Shown here in pieces: positions 1 through 7,410 of a stretch of 20,622 nt of DNA; the first letter of the stretch is position 1; every line of letters begins with the position of its first letter. The DNA comes from Chloroflexota bacterium (GTDB lineage: Bacteria > Chloroflexota > Dehalococcoidia > UBA3495). The notes under the pieces are model-generated. The model was given only the letters and a program-made list of their open reading frames with translations. It did no database searches and was not told where the DNA came from. Made by a program: the position numbers and the translations under genes. Where the stretch lies: contig JADFNR010000053.1 in assembly GCA_022563275.1 (NCBI GenBank), positions 2,420-23,041 on the forward strand, given 5' to 3'.

Positions 1-1
1 C

Positions 2-904
2 CTAAAATGGTTCGGCATAATTACGGGCGGCCTGCTCGGCGTATTCATCGCACTCTTGGTTGTGCTATTTTTCGTCGGCTCTCAGAAGGTGAGCCGTACT
101 TACGATGTCGAGCTAGCGCCAGTGGCCGTCCCCACCGATGCGGTGAGTATCGCCAGTGGAAAACGCTACGTGGAAGCCGTCGGGGCTTGCCAGGTGTGCC
201 ACGGACAGGACCTAGCTGGGCCAGTTGCAGAAGAGTGCAAAGCCGCACCTTGCACTGCCTTCTCAGACGACCCCGTGTTCGGGAAAGTGATGCCTACGAA
301 TCTAACTTCCGGGCGCGGTGGGATCGGCGGTGTCTTTACCGACGAGGACTACGTCCGGGCTATCCGGCACGGGATCGGCCGCGATAACAAGTCGCTGGTG
401 CTCATGCCCTCGGAACAATTCAACAAGATGTCCGACGCAGACCTCGGCGCCATGATCGCCTATCTTAAAACTCTTCCTCCTGTAGATAACGAATTGGAGG
501 AGTCTGGGCTCGGCCCTTTGGGCCGCATCATCGCGGTATTTGGGGAAAGCTTGCTGCCGGCGGCGCAGATCGATCATAACGCCGTGCGTGCGCCGTCGCC
601 GGTTGTTGGAGTGTCCGCTGAATATGGCGAGTACCTTGCTGAGGTTTGCACTATTTGTCATGGAGAGCGGCTGACTGGAAGTAAGGTTCCCGGCGGTGAC
701 CGCGCTGATGCTCCGAACATCACTACGGGCGGCGCCCCTGGGAGCTGGACGAGGTCCCAGTTCGTAGACACCATGCGCAGCGGTATGACGCCTCGCGGCG
801 ATCTGCTGGACCCTAGGTTAATGCCTTGGAACAGGTTCAACCAGATGACCGACGACGAGTTGGACGCCCTATGGTTGTACCTGCAATCGCTGCCTGCGAA
901 ATAG
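2..904 (+). CDS. Membrane-anchored diheme cytochrome c (5' end cut by the window)
   Basis: This is an electron-transfer cytochrome c, probably facing the outside of the cytoplasmic membrane. The reading frame is open to the left edge, so the start lies outside or just at the edge. The first visible residues (KWFGIITGGLLGVFIALLVV) form one transmembrane helix, followed by an S-R-T-Y-D-V stretch typical of anchored cytochromes. Two CXXCH heme-binding motifs are present: CQVCH at 188-202 and CTICH at 647-661. Each is followed some 70 residues later by a Met-Pro within a short motif (LMPSEQFNKM, LMPWNRFNQM), which probably supplies the sixth heme ligand. Thus there are two class I heme domains in tandem. 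Redox partners are not visible beside it. A GMC flavoenzyme lies 17 kb away, and such enzymes can use diheme cytochromes, but no link is shown here. Confidence 0.9.
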   Translation, partial: LKWFGIITGGLLGVFIALLVVLFFVGSQKVSRTYDVELAPVAVPTDAVSIASGKRYVEAVGACQVCHGQDLAGPVAEECKAAPCTAFSDDPVFGKVMPTNLTSGRGGIGGVFTDEDYVRAIRHGIGRDNKSLVLMPSEQFNKMSDADLGAMIAYLKTLPPVDNELEESGLGPLGRIIAVFGESLLPAAQIDHNAVRAPSPVVGVSAEYGEYLAEVCTICHGERLTGSKVPGGDRADAPNITTGGAPGSWTRSQFVDTMRSGMTPRGDLLDPRLMPWNRFNQMTDDELDALWLYLQSLPAK

Positions 905-1043
905 CTCAGAAGTAAGTGGGACCAGGCAAGATCGGCTAAGCGCCAGATCCCGGATGGCGGGTGCGTGATTTGGAGCTAGAGACACGATCGCCGCCGCCAC
1001 GGCTCTGCCGTATAAGCCGGCCACTCTGCCCCACCGGCCAAAA

Positions 1044-1075
1044 CCTGACGGCTTACCGCCGATAGCTGACAGCTA
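1044..1075. repeat. Dispersed 3'-end repeat, copy 1 (core GATAGCTGACAGCTA)
   Basis: The core GATAGCTGACAGCTA (1061-1075) matches six further intergenic sites in this window. This copy is followed directly by the promoter at 1078-1106. The rest of the gap 905-1043 shows nothing I recognise. Confidence 0.6.
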
Positions 1076-1077
1076 AA

Positions 1078-1106
1078 TTGACGCCCGCCAAGCCCGCGGT
1101 TATGAT
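1078..1106 (+). promoter_or_regulatory. Sigma70-like promoter for the cupin-hydrolase pair
   Basis: TTGACG at 1078-1083, a 17-base spacer and TATGAT at 1101-1106. The expected transcription start is near 1113, giving a short leader before the cupin start at 1146. This is judged by consensus only. Confidence 0.65.
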
Positions 1107-1145
1107 GCCCCAATCACCCCGAACCCCCTTAACCACGGAGGCCCC

Positions 1146-1496
1146 ATGCAAGTTGTCCGCATCTACACCGGAGACGACGGCGAGTCCCATTTTGAAGACA
1201 TCGACCTGCCCTACGAGAAGGTTGCAGAGGCTGAGCGGACGGCGGTTGAGAACGCCGAGAATATCCACTTCCGACGCTACCAGCCGGGCGGCTTCATTGA
1301 CTGGCACACGGCCCCACGCCGGCAATACGTGATCACGCTGGAAGGCCAGGTAGAGGTTGGCCTGGGCGACGGCACCAAACGGGTCTTCGGCGCCGGCGAT
1401 GTTCTGTTGGCCGACGACTTGACCGGACATGGCCACACCACGGCGGTTTATGGCGATAAGGTCCGGGTCTCCGTGGCCATTCCCCTGGCCGGCTAG
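1146..1496 (+). CDS. Single-domain cupin protein
   Basis: A 116-residue small beta-barrel protein of the cupin superfamily. The core runs from about residue 40 to 112, with W-H-T-A-P-R-R-Q-Y at 53-61, G-D-G-T at 74-77, F-G-A-G-D-V at 81-86 and T-G-H-G-H at 93-97. His54, His94 and His96 could bind a metal. The second His and the Glu of the classical cupin motif 1 are not obvious (Gln60 lies near the Glu position), so the metal site may be unusual. The ATG follows GGAGG at 1137-1141 with good spacing. The hydrolase gene begins 34 bases downstream, so the two are probably co-transcribed from the promoter at 1078-1106. The substrate is unknown. Confidence 0.85.
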   Translation: MQVVRIYTGDDGESHFEDIDLPYEKVAEAERTAVENAENIHFRRYQPGGFIDWHTAPRRQYVITLEGQVEVGLGDGTKRVFGAGDVLLADDLTGHGHTTAVYGDKVRVSVAIPLAG

Positions 1497-1530
1497 CACG
1501 CCCAGTCACAGCAGATAGGGGAGGAGAGAA

Positions 1531-2340
1531 ATGCCATTCGCCAAGATCGACGACACGCTGGAGATGTACTACGAGGACGATAACTTCTCCGACCCGTGGC
1601 GCAAACCCGAGACGGTGGTGCTCCACCATGGCAATTCCAAAAACACCAGGCTGTGGTACGCCTGGGTGCCGCTGTTGGCCCGTCAATACCGGGTGGTGCG
1701 GTTGGACGCCCGTGGCTTTGGCCGGTCCACCGTCCCGCCGGAGGGGTACGACTGGTCGCTGAGCAACTTCGGCACGGACCTGCTGCGGCTGCTCGACCTG
1801 CTGGAACTCGAAAAAATCCACCTGATCGGCGAGACCGTGGGGGGCACGATAGCGGTGCAGTTCGCCTACGATCACCCGGAACGTCTGCACACCCTCACCA
1901 CCTGCACCTCACCCTACAAGTTTGTCGGCATCGACACGTACATGGCGTCCCACAAACTGGTCAGCGAAGAGGGCGTGGCGGCCTGGGTGCGGCAGACCGC
2001 CGGGCGGAGGTTGGAGCCGGGAAAGTCGGACCCGGCCCACCAACAGTGGTACATCGATCAGATGTCGCAGACATCGCAGAGGGTGGTGCTGGAGACCCTG
2101 GCCTACCTGGCCACCCAGGACCTGACCGGTATCCTGCCCCAGATCAAGACCCCGGCCCTGGTGTTGGCCTCGGAGCAGAACGCCAGGGACAACCCCGACC
2201 GCACCACGGCCTTCGCCGAGAAACTGGGCAACGGCCGGCTGGTGACCATCCCCGGCACCAGCGGCTACGTGCAGCATTCCGCGCCCGAGGCGTGCGTGTT
2301 AGCCTGGCGCCAGTTCCTGGGCGAGATCAGCGGAAGCTAA
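1531..2340 (+). CDS. Alpha/beta-hydrolase fold protein with altered catalytic triad
   Basis: A 269-residue protein with the layout of the enol-lactonase/haloperoxidase-like branch of alpha/beta hydrolases. The oxyanion-hole segment is L-H-H-G-N at 31-35. The strand-turn-helix that normally carries GxSxG reads H-L-I-G-E-T-V-G-G (97-105), placing Thr102 at the nucleophile position. The acid position after V-L-A-S-E-Q falls on Asn217 (Asp220 is close by). The position that normally holds the GH histidine reads T-S-G-Y, although His249 lies four residues further on. So it is either a divergent enzyme or a non-catalytic relative. A very strong ribosome site (GGGGAGGAG, 1518-1526) precedes the ATG. 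It lies 34 bases after the cupin gene and is probably in the same operon. Confidence 0.85.
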   Translation: MPFAKIDDTLEMYYEDDNFSDPWRKPETVVLHHGNSKNTRLWYAWVPLLARQYRVVRLDARGFGRSTVPPEGYDWSLSNFGTDLLRLLDLLELEKIHLIGETVGGTIAVQFAYDHPERLHTLTTCTSPYKFVGIDTYMASHKLVSEEGVAAWVRQTAGRRLEPGKSDPAHQQWYIDQMSQTSQRVVLETLAYLATQDLTGILPQIKTPALVLASEQNARDNPDRTTAFAEKLGNGRLVTIPGTSGYVQHSAPEACVLAWRQFLGEISGS

Positions 2341-2399
2341 AGCCGATCCGCGTTGGCACCTCGGCCCTTCCCCCTGCTGCGGTGGCTTGCCTCAAACCT

Positions 2400-2491
2400 G
2401 TCATTCTGAGGCGTCAGCCTAAGAATCTCATTGCTAACATACAATCGCTGGCCGAGAACAACGAGACCCCTCGCTTCACTCGGGGTGACAG
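2400..2491. repeat. MITE-like palindromic repeat, copy 1
   Basis: It starts with TGTCATTCTGAG and ends with ACTCGGGGTGACA, so the ends form imperfect terminal inverted repeats of about 12 bases. The interior contains GAATCTCATTGCT and GAGACCCCTCGC, both also found in the next copy. Confidence 0.7.
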
Positions 2492-2520
2492 ACTTGGGGA
2501 CTGGAACCTCTGCTCTCCAT

Positions 2521-2612
2521 TGTCATTCCGAGGCGCAAGCAGAGGAATCTCGTTGCTGGCGTGCGATCGGTGGCCGAGGGCAATGAGACCCCTCGGTTCG
2601 CTCGAGGTGACA
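2521..2612. repeat. MITE-like palindromic repeat, copy 2
   Basis: It starts with TGTCATTCCGAGGCG and ends with GCTCGAGGTGACA. Its length, terminal inverted repeats and interior blocks (GGAATCTCGTTGCTGGC, GAGACCCCTCGG) match copy 1, located 121 bases upstream in direct orientation. Confidence 0.7.
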
Positions 2613-2719
2613 GCAAAACGGCATCTAGATGCGTATCCCAAGTGTTTAAAAGTTATGAGCCAACCCCACCTGAAAGGAGGAAGAGCTTTCGCTTCTTCTT
2701 GGCTGAGAAAAAGCCGCCT

Positions 2720-3496
2720 CTAAAGCAGAGACCGGGACTGGCCGCCATCCACGTTCAGGCAGGTGCCGGTGATCAGGTTGGCCCTCTCCGAGGCCAGGAA
2801 GGCGATGGTGTCTCCGATGGGCTCGGGCCAGCCGAACCTACCGGCGGGCAGGTTCCGGTCGATGAACTCCGCCACCTGCTCCGGGGTGCTGTTCTGCTGG
2901 AACCGGTCCCAAGTGCTGCCGGGGAAGTCGATGGAGCCGGGAGCGATACAGTTGACCAGCACATTCTCCTTCATCAGGTTCAAAGCCAGGTGTTTGGAGA
3001 AGGCGATGAGGGCGGCTTTGCCGGTCATGTAATCGATGGACCCGCCGTACTCCCGCCCGTAGATGGACGACACGCTGATGATCCGCCCCCAGCGCTGCTC
3101 CCGCATGTGAGGCAACACCAGGGCGATCAGCTCAACAGGGCTCATCAGATTGAATTCCACCCCCTCCCGAAAGGTCGCCACACCGGTCTCTTGGAAATCC
3201 GCCGTGCCCTTCCGGCCGCCGGCGTTGTTCACCAGGATGTCGGCTTCGCCAAGGGTTTTGATGGTCTCGTCGTGGAACCTTTTGAGGTCCTCTTGCTTCA
3301 TGACATCGGCCTGCACGGTCAGGACCTCGTATCCCTTGGCCCTGAACTCGGCGGCCGTTTCGTCCAGGTTCTCCTGGCCCCGGGCGCAGATCGCCACCTT
3401 GCAACCCTCCCTGGCCAGGGAGTCCGCCGCCTGTTTGCCCAATCCGTGACTGCCTCCGGTGATCATTGCCACTTTGCCTTGCAGCGCCAGGTCCAT
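2720..3496 (-). CDS. SDR family oxidoreductase
   Basis: A 258-residue classical short-chain dehydrogenase/reductase (NAD(P)-dependent alcohol/ketone interconversion, cytoplasmic). It has the Rossmann glycine motif T-G-G-S-H-G-L-G at 13-20, N-N-A-G at 90-93, a probable catalytic Ser143, and Y-M-T-G-K with Tyr156 and Lys160. The C-terminal V-D-G-G is also present. The length is standard. The ATG follows CAGGAGG (3502-3508 on the plus strand, read in reverse), which fixes the start. A minus-strand TATAAT (3571-3576) may be its -10 box, with a poor -35. It is divergent from the racemase-like gene at 3699, and a shared pathway is plausible. Substrate specificity cannot be told from the sequence. 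Confidence 0.92.
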   Translation of the reverse strand: MDLALQGKVAMITGGSHGLGKQAADSLAREGCKVAICARGQENLDETAAEFRAKGYEVLTVQADVMKQEDLKRFHDETIKTLGEADILVNNAGGRKGTADFQETGVATFREGVEFNLMSPVELIALVLPHMREQRWGRIISVSSIYGREYGGSIDYMTGKAALIAFSKHLALNLMKENVLVNCIAPGSIDFPGSTWDRFQQNSTPEQVAEFIDRNLPAGRFGWPEPIGDTIAFLASERANLITGTCLNVDGGQSRSLL

Positions 3497-3647
3497 TGCC
3501 GCCTCCTGTTTCAGCCGAGATTTTCTCTTTCAGACCCAAGCCCGTTGCCACCCATTAACGGGGCACAGGGATTATAGATGCAGTCGGCCCCGGTTGCACA
3601 ACATGCGGTCAACCAGCCGCCGAGGTAGCCCATATTGGTCCGTCGGC

Positions 3648-3653
3648 TATAAT
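3648..3653 (+). promoter_or_regulatory. Possible -10 box for the racemase-like gene
   Basis: A perfect TATAAT 45 bases before the ATG at 3699. No good -35 hexamer is visible at 16-18 bases upstream, so the call is tentative. It could be an activator-dependent promoter. Confidence 0.35.
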
Positions 3654-3698
3654 TGGGCCGGTTCTTAGTACGACACTTCACGCGGAATTGGGGGGCAT

Positions 3699-4904
3699 AT
3701 GCAAGCGCTCGAGGGTATAAAGGTACTGGATTTCTGCCGCAACGCACCGGGAATGTTCTGCACAATGGTGTTGGCCGACCTGGGCGCCGACGTCTTGATG
3801 ATCGAGAGGCCCATGGACGAGGCCCGCTCCGCCTACGAGAAGATAGTCGCAGGGATCGACGGCGTGGAAGACGAGCGCCGTCACGCCGCCTTCAACGCCC
3901 TGCAACGGAACAAGCGCAGCATCGCCCTGAACCTGAAAGAACCCGAAGCTCAGAAGATATTTCACAAGCTGGCCGAGACGGCCGACGTGGTGGTGGAGGG
4001 GTTCAGGCCCGGCGTCATGGACCGGCTGGGCGCGGGATTCAAAACTGTCCGTTCCATCAACCCCAGGGTGGTTTACTGCTCGGTCTCCGGTTACGGTCAA
4101 GACGGCCCATATTCACAGATGGCCGGACATGACATAAATTACATATCCTTCGCCGGGGCCCTGGGACTGATCGGCCCCCAAGACGGCAGACCCTCAATCC
4201 CATTGAACCTCATCGCCGATTACGCCGGGGGCGGTTTGTGCGGCGCCGTTGGCATCCTCTCGGCCCTGATGGCCAGGGAGAAGACCGGCGCCGGCCAATA
4301 CGTGGACATCGCCATGAGCGAAGGGGTGCTTTACATGCTCTCGGGGCTGGTCTCCGACGTGCTCTCCAGGGGCATACCGGCCGAGCGGGGCGGCAACCGG
4401 CTGAACGGCGGCGCGCCCTATTACAACGTCTACCGGACCAAGGATGGCAAATATTTCTCCATCGCGGCCATCGAGCCCTGGTTCTGGGAGAACCTGTGCC
4501 GGGCGTTGGACCGGGAAGACCTGCTGCCCCACCAGGATGCCGCCGGGGAGAAAAAGACCGAGGTGGAACAGGCGTTGGCGGAGGCGTTCTTGACCAAGAC
4601 CAGAGACGAGTGGTTCGAGACCTTGAAAGACGCGAACATCTCGGTGGGCAAGGTCTATTCTTTGGAAGAGGCCCTGGACGACCCCCACGCCCAGCAGCGC
4701 GGCATGGTGCTGGAGATAGAAGCGCCCGGCATCCCCGAGGGTAAGGTACGGCAGGTGGCGACGTCCATCCATCTATCGGAGACCCCCGGCGAGGTCCGGC
4801 ATCTGGGTTCGGTCACCGGCCAGCACACCTCAGACGTCTTGGATGAATTGGGATTCGACGCGGCGGCGGTGGCCGATCTCAAGCGCCGTCAGGTGGTGCA
4901 ATAA
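3699..4904 (+). CDS. CaiB/BaiF family III CoA-transferase-like protein, probable alpha-methylacyl-CoA racemase
   Basis: A 401-residue family III CoA-transferase-fold enzyme. The start M-Q-A-L-E-G-I-K-V-L-D-F and A-D-L-G-A-D-V-L-M-I-E-R-P are hallmark N-terminal features. Within the family it looks like the racemase branch, which epimerises 2-methylacyl-CoA thioesters so that beta-oxidation can proceed. M-A-G-H-D-I-N-Y puts His144, and A-D-Y-A-G-G-G puts Asp174, at the 30-residue spacing of the racemase His/Asp pair. A-I-E-P with Glu259 matches a third conserved racemase residue. The family is large and substrates vary, so CoA transfer remains possible. The ATG is preceded by a G-run (3690-3695). 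The gene is divergent from the SDR at 2720-3496. Confidence 0.88.
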   Translation: MQALEGIKVLDFCRNAPGMFCTMVLADLGADVLMIERPMDEARSAYEKIVAGIDGVEDERRHAAFNALQRNKRSIALNLKEPEAQKIFHKLAETADVVVEGFRPGVMDRLGAGFKTVRSINPRVVYCSVSGYGQDGPYSQMAGHDINYISFAGALGLIGPQDGRPSIPLNLIADYAGGGLCGAVGILSALMAREKTGAGQYVDIAMSEGVLYMLSGLVSDVLSRGIPAERGGNRLNGGAPYYNVYRTKDGKYFSIAAIEPWFWENLCRALDREDLLPHQDAAGEKKTEVEQALAEAFLTKTRDEWFETLKDANISVGKVYSLEEALDDPHAQQRGMVLEIEAPGIPEGKVRQVATSIHLSETPGEVRHLGSVTGQHTSDVLDELGFDAAAVADLKRRQVVQ

Positions 4905-5257
4905 ATCCCCGCGCCTACCCCGTCGGGCGGCAAACCTAGGCTCAGGTCGTGCTATACTATGGCCGCCTCAAAAACGGCCTGAATCGCATCTAAACGCGTC
5001 CGGTGAATCACTATTTTTGGAATAACGAAGGCTTGTGATTATCAATATCGAGCAGGTAACGATCTTCCAAATTATCAAAGTAAACTAAACCGTTCGTGGT
5101 GAACTCAGACCAGTATCGATCGTCTATCTCCCGATGGCATCGGCGCTCGACCACGGTCGGAGCCCAGGGCGAACGGACATTGCAACCGTGTATGTTCGAA
5201 ACTAGACAACAGAGGGCACGCCAAATTTAGGCGGCATGCCCGGCGCAGGAGCGGCCA
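4905..5257. other. Intergenic region upstream of the pentapeptide-TIR-like gene
   Basis: This 353-base gap has no convincing gene. The stretch from about 5011 to 5095 is markedly richer in A and T than its surroundings. CCGTTCGTGGTGAA at 5093-5106 matches the tandem repeat found downstream of the same gene (6600-6694). A weak promoter candidate is TTGCAA (5180-5185), 17 bases, TAGACA (5203-5208). Confidence 0.5.
5093..5106. repeat. Single copy of the CCGTTCGTGGTGA repeat
   Basis: CCGTTCGTGGTGAA is identical over its first 13 bases to the unit of the tandem array at 6600-6694, on the other side of the pentapeptide gene. Confidence 0.6.
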
Positions 5258-6568
5258 TTGGCGGACCCAGAACATGTATCCCTGGCCAAGTCCGGGCCCA
5301 GCGCCATCGCCCGGTGGCGGGAGGCTACCTGGCGCAGGCCCAACACTGAAGTTCCCCGCTACGCACTGGGCTACCGGCTTGAAGACCGGTCCGCAGGCGA
5401 AACGTTCACTCCCGATTACGTGTACGGCCGGCCATCGCTGGACCTGTCGGGCGCCATGTTGAGCGCGGCCAAATTGCCGGGGGCGGACCTGGCCCACGAC
5501 GACCTAAGCGGGGCCGACCTGACCGGGTCTGACCTGCACCAGGCAGACTTTTCCGGGGCCAACCTTCAAGGGGCCCACCTGTGGCGTTCCAACCTGTCAC
5601 GGGCCGTTTTCAACGATGCCAACATGGCCGGCTGCACCCTGGGCCGGACCAACCTGTCCAACAGCGTCCTCAAGGCGGCAGACCTCAAAGGGGCGGACAT
5701 CTCATTCTCAAACCTTTCCTATGCCGACCTGGAGAAGGCCGATCTATCGGGCACGGACCTCAGCCAAACAGACCTCTCCTGGGCCAATCTCAGCGGGGCC
5801 AACCTCCGGAACGCGCGCCTCGTCGGCGCCAATCTGGACATGGCCGATCTGACCGGCGCCGACCTCCAGGGCGCCACCATCATCAATACCAGGCTTAACA
5901 GCGCTAACCTAAGCCAGGCGGTTTGCGGGCTAACGATAATCGCCAACTGCGACCTCACCCGGGTCATCGGCCTTGACGACGTGCGGCATGCCGGTCCCAG
6001 CATGATATCCCTGGACACACTTTCCCGTTCCAAAGGACAGGTCCCCGCCAGATTCCTCGAGGGGGCCGGAGTGGCCCCGTTGTTGGTCACCGCCCAGGAT
6101 GCCTTCAGGGAATCGGGAATGACTTACACCCGGGTGTTGCTGTTGGGGTCGGGGAACGACGGAGAGTTTGCGGCCAAGCTCAGGGCCAGCCTGGCGGAGG
6201 CCCAAGTGCCATGTTGGATCATCGCCGCCGATGACGAAGCGTCGCTACGGTCCGGCGAGACCAACCTGGACGATGCGGTCTACTACGACCGGCTGGTGCT
6301 CCTCTGCACCGCCGAGTCTTTGGAGAACCCCCTCACCAGCCGTTATTTCGCCAGCTTGGTAAACGGCCGGGGACTCTCGCCGGGGGGGTCGATGGGAGAA
6401 CCGCTGATCGCCGTGGCGGCTGACGAGGTCTTCTACCAGCGTGAGGACCGCCTGTGTTCCGGGTTGCGTGAGGGAGTGGTTGTGGATTTCCGGGGCTGGG
6501 AGGACGAGGCCCGCTACGAAGAAGCTTTGTCGGCCCTAGTCAAAGAGTTCACAGGTCCCGCTTCTTAG
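5258..6568 (+). CDS. Pentapeptide-repeat protein with C-terminal TIR-like domain
   Basis: A 436-residue protein. Residues 1-60 are a non-repeat N-terminus. Residues 61-232 are about 34 pentapeptide repeats of the A(D/N)LxG type, expected to form a right-handed quadrilateral beta-helix. A linker (F-L-E-G-A-G-V, 266-272) resembles the short helix joining pentapeptide arrays to TIR domains in other bacteria. Residues 291-430 then resemble a TIR domain (T-R-V-L-L-L, E-F-A-A-K-L-R-A-S-L, V-P-C-W-I-I, Y-Y-D-R-L-V-L-L-C-T-A-E-S-L-E-N-P). The usual FISYSHKD start reads LLLGSGNDG, and no Glu sits at the expected NADase position, so it may bind rather than hydrolyse. The start is TTG, supported by CAGGAG at 5246-5251. 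No signal peptide or membrane segment is seen. The role is unknown. Confidence 0.85.
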   Translation: MADPEHVSLAKSGPSAIARWREATWRRPNTEVPRYALGYRLEDRSAGETFTPDYVYGRPSLDLSGAMLSAAKLPGADLAHDDLSGADLTGSDLHQADFSGANLQGAHLWRSNLSRAVFNDANMAGCTLGRTNLSNSVLKAADLKGADISFSNLSYADLEKADLSGTDLSQTDLSWANLSGANLRNARLVGANLDMADLTGADLQGATIINTRLNSANLSQAVCGLTIIANCDLTRVIGLDDVRHAGPSMISLDTLSRSKGQVPARFLEGAGVAPLLVTAQDAFRESGMTYTRVLLLGSGNDGEFAAKLRASLAEAQVPCWIIAADDEASLRSGETNLDDAVYYDRLVLLCTAESLENPLTSRYFASLVNGRGLSPGGSMGEPLIAVAADEVFYQREDRLCSGLREGVVVDFRGWEDEARYEEALSALVKEFTGPAS

Positions 6569-6887
6569 CACCTGTCCGCAAAAATCAGCGCTACTAATTC
6601 CGTTCGTGGTGTGCCCGTCAATCCGTTCTTGGTGAGCGCGTCTTTCAGTTCGTGGTGAATCCTTTTATCCGTTCGTGGTGAGCGCGTCGAACCACCACCT
6701 GAACCAAGCCTGTTCTCCACCAGAGACATGACTTATGCGCATCCTTCGACGGGCTCAGGACGAGCGGATCTGTTGACCCTTCGTTCCTTTGTGGTGAACT
6801 AGGCGAACCACTTACTATGCGCCCTTCGGCAGGATTATCGTGAGCGATGGCGCGAGAGCATTTTTTGAAAAAAGGTAAGAGCTTTTC
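6569..6887. other. Intergenic region filled with repeats
   Basis: A 319-base gap with a four-copy 23-bp tandem repeat and several degenerate relatives: CCTTCGACGGGCTCAGGACG at 6744-6763, TTTGTGGTGAACTAGGCGAA at 6788-6807 and GCCCTTCGGCAGGATTATCG at 6831-6850. No gene is convincing here. Confidence 0.65.
6600..6694. repeat. Four-copy 23-bp direct repeat array
   Basis: Units begin at exactly 6600, 6623, 6646 and 6669. The first twelve bases are CCGTTCGTGGTG, CCGTTCTTGGTG, CAGTTCGTGGTG and CCGTTCGTGGTG. Units 2 and 4 share CGTTC-TTGGTGAGCGCGTC or the CGTTCGTGGTGAGCGCGTC form, and units 1 and 3 are more diverged in their second half. The last unit continues into GAACCA, making a partial inverted repeat with TGGTG. 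Confidence 0.75.
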
Positions 6888-7232
6888 CTATTCCACCGGC
6901 GTCCCTTTGGCCAACATCAGGCACGCTTCTCCCCATTGGGCGGTGTTGGCCAGGTCCCAATCGTCCCCAGACCCGGCGGCCTGCAAACGGAGCCCCTCGT
7001 CTCCGCCGTAGACCAGCAGCACCACACCTTCTCCTGAATCCTCGGCCAGGGCCGACATGGCGGCGCACGGGCCCTGGGAACTCCAGCCGGTGACGCGGCA
7101 CCACAGGTCCTCGCCCATCGGGTTGGTGGCGTACACCCGCATCACCTCGATGGGGTCGGTCAACAGATCGAACATCCGGTGCAGGTCCAGAGGACTGTTC
7201 CCGCCGCCGGCCACTTCCACTTCCACCAGCAT
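6888..7232 (-). CDS. Small protein of unknown function
   Basis: A 114-residue frame beginning MLVEVEVAGGGNSPLDLHRM and ending LMLAKGTPVE. I do not recognise the family. It is acidic, with no membrane segment or signal peptide. GC-rich third codon positions suggest a real gene, but the protein also has low-complexity G/D runs. The ATG is preceded by GAGGGG at somewhat long spacing. A minus-strand GATAAT (plus-strand 7264-7269) could be its -10 box, with only a weak -35. It stands alone between a repeat-rich gap and the divergent glutamate dehydrogenase gene. Confidence 0.6.
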   Translation of the reverse strand: MLVEVEVAGGGNSPLDLHRMFDLLTDPIEVMRVYATNPMGEDLWCRVTGWSSQGPCAAMSALAEDSGEGVVLLVYGGDEGLRLQAAGSGDDWDLANTAQWGEACLMLAKGTPVE

Positions 7233-7410
7233 CTTTCTCGGTTCCCCTCAGCGTTTTCCCAATATTATCATTTGGGCCGCCTCGTTACGCCACCCAGCGC
7301 ATCTTAAACGTCAAGAGACGCCAAGGCCGAATAAACGGTACCCAAAGTGCCGTCAGACTGGACCACAAATGACAAAGGTTAAGAGCTGTATGGGATATAC
7401 CAAGGATGGG

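Larger units (their letters stand above)
2341..2719. other. Intergenic region made largely of two MITE-like repeats
   Basis: This 379-base gap between convergent genes (hydrolase and SDR) has no convincing gene. It holds two copies of a roughly 92-base repeat (listed separately). Open frames here lack ribosome sites and only cross the repeats. Confidence 0.7.

Noticed and set aside
1596..2723. Open frame of 375 codons overlapping the hydrolase gene
   Set aside because: It is in a different frame of the hydrolase gene, with Pro/Arg/Gly-rich content and a run into the repeats. No ribosome site.
2561..3577. Long open frame of 338 codons on the plus strand
   Set aside because: It lies opposite the SDR gene, which has full motifs and a ribosome site. 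Its composition is that of an antisense shadow in GC-rich DNA.
4953..4958. TATACT as promoter -10 box
   Set aside because: No -35-like hexamer at a fitting distance, and it lies 300 bases before the next gene.
6600..6694. CRISPR array
   Set aside because: The units are contiguous 23-base repeats without unique spacers, and no cas gene is near.
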